Shown here: positions 5,857 through 7,194 of the stretch, piece by piece
How the letters are laid out: every line of letters begins with the position of its first letter
Numbering within the stretch: position 1 is the stretch's first letter
NCBI GenBank assembly: GCA_002494975.1
Contig: DADI01000018.1
Span: 1 to 7,194 of the forward strand
DNA: 7,194 nt
DNA from: Euryarchaeota archaeon UBA556
Lineage (GTDB): Archaea > Thermoplasmatota > Poseidoniia > Poseidoniales > Thalassarchaeaceae
Reading direction: 5' to 3'
Program-made: the position numbers and the translations under genes
Notes under the pieces: model-generated
Databases searched by the model: none
Seen by the model: only the letters and a program-made list of their open reading frames with translations
What the model was told of the DNA's origin: nothing

Positions 5857-5872
5857 ATTGATTAATTGATTA
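5857..5872. repeat. Tandem 8-bp repeat in the leader of the DUF6159-like gene
   Basis: ATTGATTA occurs twice back to back (5857-5864 and 5865-5872), starting 5 bp upstream of the ATG. It lies between the putative TATA box and the start codon, where a repressor could bind or a start site could be masked. The sequence is AT-rich, so chance is possible. Confidence 0.4.
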
Positions 5873-5889
5873 ACTATTCAACTTTCCGA

Positions 5890-5897
5890 CTATAAAA
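5890..5897 (-). promoter_or_regulatory. TATA-like box for the DUF6159-like gene
   Basis: The minus strand reads TTTTATAG, 38-45 bp upstream of the ATG at 5852. A transcription start about 26 bp downstream would give a leader of about 15 nt. The box is only 3 bp past the stop codon of the MOSC gene, so the two genes are probably transcribed separately. Confidence 0.45.
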
Positions 5898-5900
5898 TCT

Positions 5901-6359
5901 TCAGATCTCTGAGATGATATCATTTATCGCAACTATGCCTTCTTTACTTACAGATGCATACCATCTCGACCAACCAGGATATGTTTTTTCAGAAATTCTA
6001 ACAAACTCTCCTTTCTCAAAAGATTCAGATATTGTTTTGCAGGGAGGCGCAGGACCAGTCAATTCGATTTTTGCCTCCCCAATTTGAAATTTTGCGCCAA
6101 CTTTCATCAGATTCCAATCTAGTCCCTGAATAGTGAGGTTTTCTCCAGTAGTTCCAGGTTGAATAGGATGACCTTCTTTTTGTAGAGCCAAGATTCTTTC
6201 CATTGAAAATAAACAAACAGCCCTAGTGGGCCCTCCATGATATTGCAAATCATTTTGCTTGTCTCCTTCCACGTTATTTTTCCCGAGAAATACTTGTGAA
6301 ACAGGAAATTTAGGTACCCCCCCGTCTTTCCTGATATTTATTGAATTCACCATTGCCAT
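5901..6359 (-). CDS. MOSC domain-containing protein (YiiM-like)
   Basis: MOSC domains occur in molybdenum-cofactor sulfurases and in stand-alone proteins such as YiiM and YuaD that deal with thiol, sulfur or N-hydroxylated substrates. Numbered from the longer frame start, this protein shows GGVPK (17-21), VEGDKQNDLQYHGGPTRAVC (34-53), EGHPIQPGTTGENLTIQGL (66-84) and PAPPCKTI (107-114). C111 is the conserved MOSC cysteine. SRWYA (135-139) also fits the family. The length, about 152 aa, is normal for a stand-alone MOSC protein. The frame allows an ATG at 6371, one base after the glycosyltransferase stop. I prefer the ATG at 6359 because GGTGA (6365-6369) lies five bases upstream of it and matches the 16S tail. 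The gene is tightly coupled to the glycosyltransferase gene. No molybdenum-cofactor gene is nearby, so the substrate is unknown. Confidence 0.88.
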   Translation of the reverse strand: MAMVNSINIRKDGGVPKFPVSQVFLGKNNVEGDKQNDLQYHGGPTRAVCLFSMERILALQKEGHPIQPGTTGENLTIQGLDWNLMKVGAKFQIGEAKIELTGPAPPCKTISESFEKGEFVRISEKTYPGWSRWYASVSKEGIVAINDIISEI

Positions 6360-6364
6360 AAATT

Positions 6365-6369
6365 TCACC
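6365..6369 (-). promoter_or_regulatory. Shine-Dalgarno site that decides the MOSC gene start
   Basis: The minus strand reads GGTGA followed by AATTT and then ATG at 6359. The site overlaps the alternative upstream ATG (6371) and lies next to the stop codon of the glycosyltransferase gene, an arrangement expected for translational coupling. Confidence 0.55.
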
Positions 6370-6372
6370 ATT

Positions 6373-7194
6373 TTAAGACATATTTTCTAGAATATCAAGG
6401 GTCTCTTTAACCATTCTTTCTTTATCAAATCTTTTTTCGGTAGTTTCTCTAGCCGCTATTGAAATAGAATTTCGAAGTTTAGAATCGGTCCCCAATTTTC
6501 TTATTGAACTAACTAATTCGCCCATATCCCCGGGCTTTATGAATAGCCCATCGAGATCATGTGTAATGACGTCAGCATTGCCTCCAATTTCAGATGAAAT
6601 AGTTGGAATACCATGAGACATTGCTTCTAATAGGGCTAGAGGCAACCCCTCGTATCTCATAGTTGGAATCAAATATATATCAGCCGCTGCATATATCCTT
6701 GCTAATTCATCATCATCAACTCGTCCATGAAAAGTCACTTTATCCTCAACTTCAAGTTTTTGAGCCAGCACTTTCAACTCACCTAGGTAGGCCCCAGTTC
6801 CTACAATATCTAGGTGCAAATCTAAATCCTCAATTTGATGCACAGCCATTATTGCTTTTTGAAAACCCTTCTGACGATCAGCCCTCCCCGTACAAAGCAT
6901 ATTCAACGTCCCATTGTTTTCTATAAAATCAGATTTCTTAGGTAATTTTATCCCATTCTCTATAACTCGTACCTTATTCTTTGAAAACAAAGAAAAATCT
7001 CTTTTGAGTGTAGGAGATACAAGTATTATTTTTGATGAATTTCTCCTCATAGGAAATTCCCAAAATAGACATCTTCTGAATAAATGCAAAGGGGTCAAAA
7101 TCATCCAATGCCAATATCGAGGTCTCTTATCTGCCGAAGAAAGAAAAGAAAGTAATTCAGTTCTTAAGGAACCATGGCAAACTACTGCCATGGG
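6373..7194 (-). CDS. GT4-family glycosyltransferase (GT-B fold), 5' end outside the window
   Basis: The frame is open through the window edge. The Met at 7191 is probably internal, because V-V-C-H-G-S just after it resembles the mid-N-terminal-domain motif of GT4 enzymes. The C-terminal nucleotide-sugar-binding domain is complete. Numbering from that Met, it shows ENGIKLP (78-84), the GRADRQKG loop with R103 and K108, VGTGAYLGELK (130-140), FHGRV (154-158), and the EGLPLALLE motif with E181 and E189 as the E-x7-E pair. It also shows EIGGNADVI (201-209) and a final helical region. Such enzymes transfer a sugar from a nucleotide donor with retention, to lipid carriers, glycans or proteins. The acceptor is unknown; surface glycan or protein glycosylation is plausible. 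The stop codon at 6373 leaves one base to the first possible ATG of the MOSC gene, so the two are probably one operon. Confidence 0.9.
   Translation of the reverse strand, partial: PMAVVCHGSLRTELLSFLSSADKRPRYWHWMILTPLHLFRRCLFWEFPMRRNSSKIILVSPTLKRDFSLFSKNKVRVIENGIKLPKKSDFIENNGTLNMLCTGRADRQKGFQKAIMAVHQIEDLDLHLDIVGTGAYLGELKVLAQKLEVEDKVTFHGRVDDDELARIYAAADIYLIPTMRYEGLPLALLEAMSHGIPTISSEIGGNADVITHDLDGLFIKPGDMGELVSSIRKLGTDSKLRNSISIAARETTEKRFDKERMVKETLDILENMS

Overview
The window looks like an AT-rich piece of chromosome from an archaeon. The best guess is a planktonic marine euryarchaeon of the Poseidoniales/Thalassarchaea (Marine Group II) type. The archaeal signs are TATA-like boxes at the right distance upstream of a tRNA and several genes, T-rich tracts in place of bacterial terminators, at least one gene that looks leaderless, and GGTGA-type ribosome sites. 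The lineage is an inference from gene style (lipobox-anchored secreted peptidase, many small membrane proteins), because no universal marker gene is present.

Layout, left to right. Positions 1-156 hold the 3' end of a plus-strand site-2 protease (M50) gene. It converges on a minus-strand block across a 137-bp spacer with two inverted repeats. The minus-strand block, in transcription order from 3790 down to 294, is a 71-aa DUF2892 membrane protein, a 226-aa two-pass membrane protein of unknown function, a 572-aa M28 metallopeptidase lipoprotein, and a CDP-alcohol phosphatidyltransferase. Divergent from this block, at 3903-4817 on the plus strand, is a bacterial-looking SPFH/band-7 membrane protein. 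It runs convergently to within 10 bp of a minus-strand tRNA-Leu(GAG) gene with an encoded CCA. Upstream of the tRNA on the minus strand are a six-pass DUF6159-type membrane protein, a MOSC-domain protein and the 3' part of a GT4 glycosyltransferase whose 5' end lies outside the window.

Functionally this is a membrane and cell-envelope neighbourhood: polar-lipid head-group synthesis, extracellular peptide hydrolysis, regulated intramembrane proteolysis, membrane-microdomain scaffolding and glycosylation. The genes do not form an obvious single pathway. I see no mobile element, CRISPR array or defence cassette, and nothing that clearly amounts to a new multi-gene system. The points most worth a second look are the structured convergent spacer at 157-293, the large insertion in the M28 peptidase, and the uncharacterised 226-aa membrane protein.
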